From contig OY987247.1 in the NCBI GenBank assembly GCA_963920765.1, forward strand, positions 2,046,001-2,110,000: DNA of 64,000 nucleotides, written 5' to 3'. Under the pieces are notes generated by a model, which saw only the letters and a list, made by a program, of their open reading frames with translations, ran no database searches and was not told the DNA's origin. The translations under genes were made by a program, and so were the position numbers. Of this stretch, positions 39,005 through 50,300 are shown piece after piece (positions within the stretch are counted from its first letter, which is position 1; each line of letters starts with the position of its first letter). The stretch is from Ulota crispa. Its lineage: Eukaryota > Streptophyta > Bryopsida > Orthotrichales > Orthotrichaceae.

Positions 39005-39362
39005 TTAAAGGACGGATGGATCACCGTGGCTTGCCCTGCCTGTAGCAGTTTATAGTGTTTTGCACATGGACACTAGTGTATTGCTTCAAAAAGTTGAAAA
39101 AGTCAATAGTGCATGATGCCCTCATGAAAATTGCAAGAAGGGCAGCTTGGGATCTAACACCATGTTTCAAAATCTTATCACAATTTGAGTTACAAAAAAA
39201 ATGATTACATCTTAAGAGGTGATTTGTTGTCTTTGACGATGAACCACATGTTTATGAAAACTTCTAAAAAAAATTAGATGAAAAACGACTTTTTTTGAAT
39301 CACAGAATCTTTTTTCAGAGCCGGAGGATGTTTTTTTGTCGTCCTCGACATTTAGGGGTTAA
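38998..39362. mobile_element. TTAA element, 365-bp class copy 1
   Basis: Left TTAACCCTTAAAGGACGG, right CGACATTTAGGGGTTAA. The interior matches 56893-57275, 58108-58467 and 58551-59232. Confidence 0.7.
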
Positions 39363-39679
39363 TCCCTCATGGAGAAGTTTTTTGGAAGTCTATAATGGGA
39401 CAGAGGGAGTATGAAATAACTACATTCTCATTTTCCTTATAAAAAACCTTTTCGCTTTACACAATTCAACAAATTTGGGATCAATAAATCAGTTGGGATT
39501 TTTAAGAGTTCGGATTTGGAACATACTGTAAACTAGTGATCCTAAAGGGAATCTTTATATTTAGCTCAAGTAATCAGAAACCTAACTAAATAAATTAAAA
39601 ATTCACATTCAACACTCTGGTGTTCATGTTATTTTTGTAGTTATACAGGCTTCCTTCTAGTATTTGTTCCTTGTTAAGT

Positions 39680-40400
39680 TTAACCCTATAGTACCAAGCC
39701 CCTTTTTGGGATAAATAGAATTTCGGGCATGTACCCATGGTTAAATTACTTTGCATGATTTTTTGAAACTTTTATTGAAGGTGAGGAATTCAAAAATCTA
39801 AATGGGTATCTAATTTTCTCTTCATTTTGACATTTATTGAAGAAGTTAAAAATGAATTTATGGAAAAGGGGCAAGATCAGGCAGCCCAAAAACTTCTTTA
39901 AAATTTGCATTAAAAAAAATAAAAATATGAAATAGGTTCTTCAGACTTATATAGACGTGGGGAGCTTTGAATCATTCAATTTTGATAAATGAGATGAAAG
40001 TTATGAGAAGTTTTTGTTTGCAGGTAGGTGTGGTTTTGAGAGAAAGCCTACCTACCCGCAAACAAAAACTTCTCATAACTTCATCTCATTTATTAAAATT
40101 GAATGATTCAAAGCTCCCCATGTCTATACATGTCTGAAGAACCTATTTCATATTTTTATTTTATTTTAATGCAATTTTTTTAAATTTTTTTGGGCTGCCC
40201 AATCTCAAGCCTTTTTGAAATTCATTTTAAACTTCTCCAATAAATGTCAGAATGAAAAAAAAAATTAAAAGCCCACGTTGACGTTTGAATTCCCCAACTT
40301 CAATAAAAGTTTCAAAAAATCAAAAATTACAAATTAACCGCAGGTACATGCCCGAAATTCATTTGTCCCCCGAGGGGACAGTTGGTCCTTTCGGGGTTAA
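39680..40400. mobile_element. TTAA foldback made of two class A left halves
   Basis: Ends TTAACCCTATAGTACCA and GGTCCTTTCGGGGTTAA. The arms are near-complementary over about 330 bases and both correspond to the left half of class A elements (GCATGTACC, then TTTTATTGAAGGTG). The arms close around GGTAGGTGTGGTTTTGAG. Confidence 0.8.
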
Positions 40401-41215
40401 AAAAGTCATTGGCATTGGTGCTTTATATTCGTAGATAAGATTTAGCACAGTGAAACTGTCAAAATTTGTAAAGGGGGAAAAGTATGGAATTTACTGTAAA
40501 CATATGAGACCATGCTTCTGCAAACAAAGGGTAGCGTCTGCTAAGTTTCAACCTTGAGAGCAGCTTTACAGTACAAGTTGAGGTCAATTTCCAGTGCCTG
40601 ACACTTGTAATGCTGGCTTCACATTGGTTGATTTGGTTGATTTGGTTGATTTTCTGAAATCGGCTAAAAGGCTTTTACAGTAGGAGTTAAGGGAAAGATT
40701 TAAAAAATAATAATTAGTACTTAAAAGTACAGGTTTCACCAGGCCCCAATTCCAAAAATTGGGTTTTATAAAAATTTAAAGCCAATTCTTGGGCCAAGGG
40801 CCATGGTCAGATGATTTTTCGAATAGAAAATATTCTTCTGAAAAAGTCAACACCATAGGATGGATTAGAAATATCAACAACTCTACTTGGTTTCTTTTTT
40901 TTATGCCTTTTCTCTTGAAAATTTCAAAGCCTGCATTAGTGGCCTCAACTTTTTGGCCTTGGGACCTTTACATGTAAGAGAATTGGCCCCCAATAATGTT
41001 CATATTATAATGAGTGTTTGAGGCCATTCAAGGCCATATGGGCTAAAATTTTGGTTGAAATGGCCTTGAGTTTTTCATGGCCTTGAGTGTAAAACAATCC
41101 TAAGCTTTGACACCTGCTAAAACTGATCAAAGAGAAGACGAAACTGAACTTGCTTTAGATTGAAGTTTCCACTTGAAAATAGTTGCATTTGTGAATGCCC
41201 CTCATGGGTTCCTAA
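40401..41215. other. no gene seen
   Basis: Contains a short repeat of TTGGTTGATT units near 40624-40655 and nothing else recognisable. Confidence 0.45.
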
Positions 41216-41289
41216 GGACATCTCCACTGATGGTTCAAACACGCTCAAAGTGGATGAAAAGTGTTGAGGTCCCTCTCAAAGCCCTCTCA

Positions 41290-41503
41290 CTAGAAGAAAA
41301 CTGCATAGGAACCCACTAAATTATGTAGGGTAGTTTGTGTTGAAATCCTAGTTTCCAACCCAGACTTTTGCATTGGAAAGAATTTTTGCGTTTGAATTTT
41401 GTAGAATTTTGCGTTGTTTTCAAGAATTTTGAGTTGGAAACTAGGAACTCAACACAAACTACCTTACATGGTTTAGTAGGTTCCAATGCAATTTTCTTCT
41501 CAA
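41290..41503. mobile_element. hairpin foldback
   Basis: Arms carry AGAAGAAAACTGCAT and TAGTTTGTGTTGA opposite their complements. Weaker complementarity continues outward to about 41218 and 41730 (CATCTCCA and TGGAGATG), so the full element may be about 515 bp. The open frame across it is an artefact. Confidence 0.65.
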
Positions 41504-41886
41504 GATACTTTGTCCTACCGTGTCTAACAAAGGCCCTTCAAGACACTATTCATCTTAAGTTTAGTGAACTTTATCCTCTACTTTCTTGAAGAAGTGGTAA
41601 ATTGACTATTTATGGGGTGTTGGAGTGCAAGGCCACCATCTTGAAGAGCATGGGTGGAGATTAAAGGGCTTGAAGGCCACGCAAAACAAATGGAAAACTG
41701 TGAAAGAGCTCGGATTGATGGAGATGCTCTAAGAGCGTTTCATTAGTTCTCTAGAAATGTGCAACGAATGTGCCAAGTGGCTCTTGTTGCTATCCTAGAT
41801 CTTGACTGGTGTCATGAGGAGTGAAATAGTCTTAGTGGCTAGTGGCCACCCTCAAATGTCCTCTAGGGATGTTGATGAGCTCATAA

Positions 41887-42135
41887 CACCATATTCATTA
41901 AAATGGGAGATTTCCACTAAATTGAGAGGTAGTTGAAAGGAAGTTCAATGAAAGGTTTTATTGCAATTTAGCTTGAGTCAAGTTAAATTGCAAAAAACCT
42001 TTCAAAATTAACCTAAAATTAGAAGGTTTTATGTTAATCCAGTTAAAAACTCTACTTTTAATGGAAATTGCTGATTCAAATTGAGACCAACATGGTTATT
42101 GAGAGGTGCCCAATCTCCCATTTTAATGAATATGG
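41887..42135. mobile_element. MITE with 24-bp perfect terminal inverted repeats
   Basis: Ends CACCATATTCATTAAAATGG and its exact complement; the match runs 24 bases without a mismatch. Confidence 0.75.
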
Positions 42136-42882
42136 TGATTCATGTGATTTTCAAGTTGAGTGACCTAAAATTGTGCTCATTGACGTCTATTTTGAGATTA
42201 TGGATTGCGAGCGGGACGTCGGAGCAGGGTCGGCAGTGTTGGGCAAAGGAGCAGTGGAGATTGCGATTCCTTGCGACCTATCTCAAGCTTGCAGATTTTT
42301 ATTTTGACAGCAAATGTGGCAATTTATAAGCGAAGAAGGAGATATGCAATTCCCAATATATCACTCTCGAGTTGTTGTTGCAGGTCATTGGTGGACTCCC
42401 GCAGCCCCGCGGTGCAAGCACTTTGAAACTGTGCCTGCTCAATCCCCTTCCTTCCCATCCCGTTTCCACCAAACCGGTGCAGATGCTCTAAAGTAACAAA
42501 AATTCCTCTTTGAGGTAGGAGATCCATAAATTAATCATTAAAACCTACCTAGCTAACTCATCATTAGACATTTGAAGGAATTGTCATTCATTCCTATATA
42601 TGGAATGCATTTAGAGCATGTATTGAGAGCTCTTAAAGCCTCTTCCTTTAGCCCTTAAGGGTCTAGACTTGAAATTAAGAAAACTTGACCTACTTGCAAT
42701 CAAAGTACCTCTTGTGGATTGAAAAATACAATCTACAAGATTGGATCACACAAATTGTTAGTAGAAAGCATCTCCATCCTGATGGGCTTGATTGGAGGTG
42801 GTTTGACCAAAGGAACAATGAGATAACATTAATCAAACTTGTGTTGACTTAGCTTTTGGAGAGACAGTATACTGTCTCTTAG
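42136..42882. other. no gene seen
   Basis: Overlapping open frames near 42205-42527 on both strands have no recognisable motifs. Confidence 0.4.
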
Positions 42883-42910
42883 GCGCTCAAGGGTTAACCC
42901 TTGAGCGCCC
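42883..42910. repeat. 28-bp perfect palindrome centred on TTAA
   Basis: Reads GGCGCTCAAGGG, then TTAA, then the complement. It looks like two TTAA elements abutting end to end and sharing one target. Confidence 0.9.
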
Positions 42911-43657
42911 CACCTCTCCAAATATTGCCTCCCAAAATCAAACTTTTTACAAAACCATGTCCAAATCAAAAGTGCACTACTTTGGAAAATTGTACTTGGT
43001 TTAGGCTATGGTACTACTCTCATGCCACATACTAGGTAATGGAGGTTTCACCACTTGTACAAGCGCAAGTTGTGCAAGTCAAGTATAACAACAATACGCT
43101 AGAATTTCATGCTGTGCTGTTTAGGGTTTGGATGCAAGGACAGAAATTACCAGCTATGGCCGGTTCCATACATGTAGGGGTGTTTTGGCACACATACCTC
43201 ACAATGGAGAAGGGTTTTGCAACTGTTACCACCAAGAGCCATACCCTTGTGGAGGTCAGCGCCATACCCGTCCCTTGTCGGGCCTATGAAAAAGCACCTT
43301 GCAAATGTTAGAACATCACCAAATTTGGCAGCAAGTGAGATACTTGTAAATCACACCCCATGTCTTAATTTCATCAAAAGGAGCTTCCTCTAAGGCATAA
43401 ATTTTTGCATCCATAGCCACAACCACCCCAAAATTAACCAATTGCCACATAGTCAACTATACTTTAATTATTAGAATCTCCAAAATGATGAGGAGGTCAA
43501 AAGTTCCGCAAATTTCTAGTTGGGTGCAGTCAAACACTCTTTTTGCTATTTTAGTAGTGAATCTTCTCCGCTCTAAGACGTACAATTCTTTTGAGCATGG
43601 TCCATTGGTCCCCTCGGCCTCATTTTTTAGATTCAACTGTGGGCGCTGAGGGGTTAA
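42894..43657. mobile_element. TTAA element, GCGCCC-type ends, 764 bp
   Basis: Left TTAACCCTTGAGCGCCCCAC, right GTGGGCGCTGAGGGGTTAA. The interior holds a frame of about 90 codons (43039-43311) with no recognised domain. Confidence 0.7.
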
Positions 43658-44309
43658 AACAAAAGTAAAACAGGAGAAAATCAGTTAGAAAGCTTTCCAT
43701 TCAATGCCTGTGCAAGAGTTGGTTGCGGAGCTGTGGAGGCTCGTAATCACACAACGCAACGCAATGGTCGTGGACGCACCCCCCTCCGTCTCCATCTCCG
43801 TCGCCATCTCCGTCTCCATCTCCGTCTACATCTCCATGGCGCTGCATTACAACAGTATGTCAGACGGCGTCTGGCAACTCATACGTGCAGCGATATTGCA
43901 AAGCCATCACCTGCTGCAAAACCACTCCCGTATCTCCGTCTCTGAAAGTCTCGCTGCATGCTGGCAGTGCCAGAAAATCACCTGCACTCCATCAAGCCCT
44001 GCTCACCAGCCATCGCGCGTGCTAACAAGATTTAGAGTGACCGTTGCATGCAGCTGGCGTGTTCGAGCTTCCAGAAGGTCAAAGCAAGCACACAACGGGC
44101 CAACTTAACTTAGCTCGATCTCCTCACAATCTCGCACTACTGCAACTCTGTCAACAATGCGGATGTGTCTCAATGTGGTGGTGATGGTGGAGGAGATTGA
44201 GGCGACACTAGTGCGAACTGGTTGTGGTGACAACGTTGGTACTAGCTAGGCTGGACCGAAATCTGACACAGTTCTGAAGGTGGAGACGACGACGACCCCG
44301 GCGTCGAGG
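43658..44309 (+). promoter_or_regulatory. GC-richer upstream region of the HNH-like gene
   Basis: Base composition rises sharply here compared with the AT-rich DNA to the left. It includes a simple repeat built on CCGTCTCCATCT at about 43786-43838. No TATA box or clear start site was recognised. ORFs on both strands have skewed composition and no recognisable domain, so I read the stretch as promoter and 5' leader. Confidence 0.35.
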
Positions 44310-47300
44310 ATGTTGGCGCAGCTGGGATGTGCGGAGGAGGACGCGGAGGTGGACGAGGAGCTCGGGTACCCGCCTGTGTATGCCAAGCTCTGTCGACATG
44401 AGGACTCCGCTGGATTGCCGACCCCGTTCGCCCAGGGTCCGCCGCAGCGCTTCCTGCCCTACGCACCTCACGCTGAAGATGTAAGCAGCTGCTGCAGCTC
44501 CACCAGTTGAGTGCATTTCTTGTGTGTATGTGGTAACTTTTTGTAGGTGCCTGTTGAAGGTCTGCCTAGGTATGATACTCGTGGTTTTTCTTTGTTCCGC
44601 ATACTGATCTTGAATCTTGTCGCGCAAAGACTCTTATCCTTAGCTTGCAGCTTGTTGTATTTAGCTTCTACTACACGCTGAACATCATCATCTAGACGTG
44701 GGTGTTCATTCTTCATCTGTACTCATTTTTTTACCACCCAACTCACAAGCCTTAATTTCTTTCATTTAACGCTCTTCAATTTCTTCCAAAAGTTGATCCG
44801 TGTTTGTATGTATGTGTATGTGTATCAGCAACTGGCTAAATTTCGCAGGATTGCTACCCAAAAAAATTATACAGCTAATAAACTTTTGAACTTCTCAGTG
44901 TTAACTTTGAAAATTTTGGCTTTTTAGCAGTGTTTTTAGCCACTTGAGCTGAAAGAAAAAATCATATTTGGGATCAGTGATCACTGATGTGTATGTGTTG
45001 GACTCGACATATTTTTCATACAATTTCAACGGAAAGTATCATTGAAGCAGGGTGCAACACGCTTTGAAACTAAGGATTTGGAGTTTACCGTATGAATTTT
45101 GTTTTAAATTTGACAAGGTACCTTGGCGCCATAGCCGTGGATTAGATCCGGCTTTGAGTTTCTGCTTGCTTCCAGTTCTGTGCGTCCATTGAATTACCAA
45201 CAAGACCAGATATTTTCAATTGTGCCTCCCCACATGTTTCAATCTACACCCTGCCCGCTTTAAGCTCACTCCTTGTGGTTGAATCGAAAAAAAGGGCTAC
45301 GACATAGTTTGAATGTGTGACTAATGTCCTGTAATGTGTCATGTGTGACAAACGTATAGGATGTTCAAGCTTTTGATTTAGAGAAGATCATACTAGAGAT
45401 TGAAGTGATAATATAGTAGGTGCTAAAAGCGCCCCCTTTTCAGCCAAATTGTGTTGCGAATGAGTGATCCGTGGTCTTGTTATGTTCGATTTTGGGGGAG
45501 AATAACATTGCACTTTGAACCAAAAGCTTTGCAGCTCAAACAAGTACAAAAAATACGAATAGCTAAACTTGAAATGCACAGGTGTTCTAAAGCGTTCCCA
45601 CTCCAATGTTACTACGAGTAAAAAATTAGGCTATTAGAGCAAGGGTTAATTTTTGGGCATTCTTCTCCCTAGTATCTCCTTGGAGTCCAAAGCTTTGGAG
45701 TGTGGCTAGTAATATCTCTCACGTTGTGGAGCTGCAGTTTCAACACTTGAAAGACTGGGATACCCTGTTTCCAGTCGTGGCCGAGAAGGAGAGAGACTCC
45801 TCCAACTTACGAAAACATGCGGAAGAGCTATGGCAGCAACTTGACCATCTCGGGTAAGTAGTAACAGGTCCTGAGTTTGCTATTCCAAAGCGGAGACATT
45901 GTAGGAGTCGGGATCAGAAACCCTACCCTGAATATTGCATTTAGGTTGCCTGTACAATCAGATTGCCTTACCTTGGAAAGTTACCTCATGACTCATCACT
46001 TGGCCAATTGAAGGCACATGTAACTCTCTAGATCCTTGAATTTCACATGGTCTACAATGGTTTACAATATGGACGTCACTAGTTTGTTATTCCAGAGCTT
46101 TTTTGTTGTGTGCTAGACCCTTTAAAAATTGTTTGTTGCAGATTTGCAGTAATTAGTGACAAAAATCACTGTAGCAGCAGTAAATAGTTATAAAGTATAA
46201 AATGTCGAGAAATTAGTGAGGGGCAATCGAAACGCAATATTTGGTGTAGAGGTTTTAGGATGCTCCCCTTCAGCTTGGTCTTCAGGGTTAGATTTGCAAG
46301 AACTGAGCAACAATGAAAGAGTGCAGGAATGCAGGGTTCGATCCATCGAAGTTTAGAGTGGATCCCTATGGAAACGTGGTCTACTGGAATGCCGACCCCT
46401 CTTCGCCGCTGGCATGGGACATTGATCACTGGTTCCCTTCTTCTCGTGAGCTCCTTCAACTTCACTCATTTTCTGTAGATGGCTGAGCATGTTTGAGTTC
46501 AAGAGTTATGTTGCAAATAACCTGTTCGAAGCCTCGCCTGCAAACCACTAGTGGGAAGCTTGATCATAATCAGCTTAAGGGAGTATCAGCACAACTAACA
46601 ATGAGCTAAAACTACAGTTTAACTCACATGGTTTGTAGCTATAAAAAAAATTTGGTAGGAATTTTGCTGAGTCTACCCACATTGTGAACACTGGTGGAGA
46701 GCTTAACTTGCTATGAATCGGATTTATACAAATATATCGCTAGAAGAAAAACGTGTCCTAAATGACTGGTTCGCAATGATGAGAAATATCCTAAACAACT
46801 GTAATTGAGTCATTATATGGTTGTTTAGGACATTCGCAGTCATTGTGAACCAGTTGTTTAGGACACGTTTGTTTAGGACACGTTTTTCTTCTAGTTAAAT
46901 CATTACCTCTACCTTCGTTTTCATTACATTTCTTCTCTTCAAAAAATTGGGAGGTTGGAGTTTCATGCTCTATTTATGTAATTGTTTTAGCTTGGTAGAT
47001 GTAAAGGAGTAGAAGAGTACGGTGAGATTACTTGAAATAATGCTAGATGATTAAGCTTTGGAAACTGAGATATACGCTATAATACCTACGTTGTCACTCC
47101 ATGACTCCGTGTTTGCAATTACTCTAGTCCAAAGGCTGAGTTACCTGGTGTTTTGTTCCGGTTTTGGGGGGTCTCTAGGAGGAGGGAAGACAGAGTTGCC
47201 GAACTTACGAATAGTGCAATGGCAAGCATTCTTACGTAAAAGAGACCGTCTGGAGTTTCTAGTGCCCTGGTGGGATTTACAACATGGATGTTCCATTAAC

Positions 47301-50300
47301 CAATTTCTATCCGCCTTTGCTGCAAAGAACGCAGATTTCAGGTACCCTCCAGATCTCGTGCATGATCTATTGCAAATATGTGAATTTGTAGATTGAATGC
47401 TCATTATCTTTGATCGTAGAAACAGAGACAACGATGTTAGTAGAACTTGAGATCAAGTAGTAGTAGAGCTGAACTTCATATATATTTGGGGCTTGAACTT
47501 TTCTCGATTTCCTGAACATGATGACATTATGACAGTCAACAAACAGTGCTGCATGTAAAATTTGGCATAAATGAAGTATTTGTGGAGTCACATAAGCTAC
47601 AGCGGTAGTCTAGAATCCTTACCACACTTCTTACACTCTTCGTTCGTGACCACATTTGAAGCCAATTTTTTTAACCCCTAAATGCCCACGGCACCCAATT
47701 TGGGTGTTTTCAGCACTGAAATTTGATACCGTGGGCATTTAGGGGTTAATGAAACAATAGCGTGGGCTGTGAGAGCACAAAAGTCAGGTTTGAACTGGAT
47801 GCATAGTATGCATCAACAGATACAGTGAGTTAACTAATTCGGACTTTCATGGCCAGGATGATAGGGAAAAATTCCAGTGTTACCCACACCCTTCCACATG
47901 CAATTCATAGGGACCATGAAATGGTTTCTCTTTTGTCCTATGACGTAATATAGTGTTTGAAGTCCTTATAAACAATCTACAAAATTATGTACAGGGCAGG
48001 GAAAGAACAAGCAGCATAAAAAGCTGAGACCAGGAATTTTATGGTTTAGGGTGCTTACTTTTTGAAGCTCTACATTGTGTCGAAACCGCTGCAGGAGGAG
48101 GTCGTTTGCGTCGTTCTTCGCAGGCGGAGAAGACGAGGCTGTGGCTCGAGAGCACGTTGGAGAATGCCGTCCGTGGCCCCAACCGTTCCGAGAGAAGAAG
48201 GTGTTGTGTGGATTAGCAGCAGCAGCCATTGTCGGAGCATCTCCAGAGCCTCTGAAACCTCACACCACCTCTGGAGTTCCTCGCCGCCTCCCAGGAACTT
48301 ATTCACACGCAGCAGCAGGTTTCAGTAACCATCTTGCATTTCTTGCAATTGTAACCAATGTGAGGTACAGTGGTGCTTGGATAAGGTCAATGCTTTAGGA
48401 AAAAATATTGACCATATACAAGCATTGGCCTTAAACAAACACTCCATTTAACTAAGTCCAATACACAAAAAAGAGAATGGGACCTTGACACTGTCCAAAT
48501 GTGTCTCTTCCAAAGGTTGACCTTATCCAAGCACCATTGTACTAGGATTGCTTGTTTTTGAGCGTGTTCACAAAAGCATGCCCTGAAAAGTCTACATAAA
48601 TAACCAGACAGATGTTCATTGCACAATATTCAACGGAAGGACATCAGAAGTAGAGTACAAATTCAAAAAATCTATCACTTCAATTTTGGTCTTTCATCAT
48701 TTTGGCATGTAAGACACCATATTCAACAATTTCGGACAGTATGCACATTTTGAAAACTATCAACAGTCAAGTTCTAACCCCATGCAAATCACTATATATA
48801 TTTTGGGGTAGTGTTGTCCATGGTTTTTTTTGTAAATTTATGGGCTGGTTTCTTCTTCTGCTGAATTGTGGAACAAACAATAATAATAGTGGAAATTGAC
48901 ATTCAATAGTTTGAAGCTAAATTCATATATGGGCGTAGGATTTTGGTGTTATAATGCCATTCTTGGACCTCGTCTAATCTCAGTTGCCATTTACTTGGAT
49001 GAGTCCAATAACTACTGTCAGTGCTAACACACAGTAAAGGTGATTAGAGAAGTTTTCTTGGTCATAGGGTGACTAGACTGTAGACCAAACTCTGGAGCAA
49101 CATTCTTACTTCTTTACTTGCTTCACTGACTCTTGGAGATTGTTTGAGGGTGACCTTTTTGTAAGACATTTGTAAGAGCCTTAACAATGGGATTTGACTT
49201 ATTCATATGCAAAACATCTCATTGTTTGATGCCAATGGATGATTTCAACATAACTATGCTCTTTCATAAATCATAATGAACTCCAAATTTGTCACAAAAG
49301 TTGAGACCAACTTGGAAAACGCCACGTATGACAAATCCATACTCCCAAGTGACGGTTTTCATATAAACTAATTCCAACTTGTGACCCCCATTAATGTAAG
49401 CCAACTCAGGCTTAGACTTCTTTCACAAATTGCTTTACGACTTTGGCAAAGCCAGAAAATGAGAGAATTTTCAATTCATATATTTTGTGGCTACTGCAGG
49501 AACTCCATCCCAACGACACCGGAATGCGAAAGAAGCTGAGGCTGTCAAAAGGGGAGTCAGTAAGGTTGGACTCGGGGGCAGCTGGAATGAGATCAACGCA
49601 CCTGATTTAACTCTTGCCAATCCATCTGCGACGCAGGTTGAGGACAAGGTAAGAGTCTCCGCCTCTCTTTGCAAAGACACACTTCACTTGAATTGTAAAA
49701 TCTCTTCTTATCACTACTCTTCATAGCTCCAATACCAGTGTTCTAAAATACTTTTGCACTATTGAGAATATGGAGCTTTTGTGAAAAACTTAGTTTCTAC
49801 CGCTTTCTCTCGTTTTGATACAACTGTTTTCAACATTTGTAAATGCGAATCATTATATAAATTCTAGTGGTTTCGCTGTGCATGATTTCTTGTGAGTTCG
49901 TAAATTTGGAGGCCATATGTTTACTTTGTGACATTGTAAAAGTGCAAACGAAGGTAAGGTAGGAACACCCATAAGCGTTAGTGTCCTTATAACTGTCACC
50001 TCTAAAATCTTGGAAAATCTTTAGAAGTAAATAGATGTAATTATAAGGATGTACAATATGTGAACATGAAATCTTAGTGTTGGTTATGGGTACAATGGTA
50101 GTTTGCTCTTTAAAAATTCACAAATTATTCTCATAATATCCAAATAATACATTCAAAAGTGCAAACTCATTATTTTTTTGTTGCTAGCATGATCCTATAA
50201 TTTGCTAGATGTTTATTAATAGTCATCATGTTCAATACCCTTAAACTAACGCTTATGGGTGTTCCTACCTTAATGATAGTGGAACATGGAGATGAATTTT

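Larger units (their letters stand above)
38317..39411. mobile_element. Stowaway-like (Tc1/mariner) MITE copy 1
   Basis: TA flanks both sides. Left end CTTCCATTGTCCCAATATA, right end complement of CTCCCTCTGTCCCATTATAG. Internal sequence is shared with the copy at 53494-54215. It has gained a 148-bp duplication and a nested TTAA element. Confidence 0.65.

Noticed and set aside
43704..44627. Open frames of 130-139 codons on both strands around the start of the HNH-like gene
   Set aside because: The composition is skewed by GC-rich simple sequence, and the - strand frame is the shadow of exon 1 and its leader. No domain was recognised.
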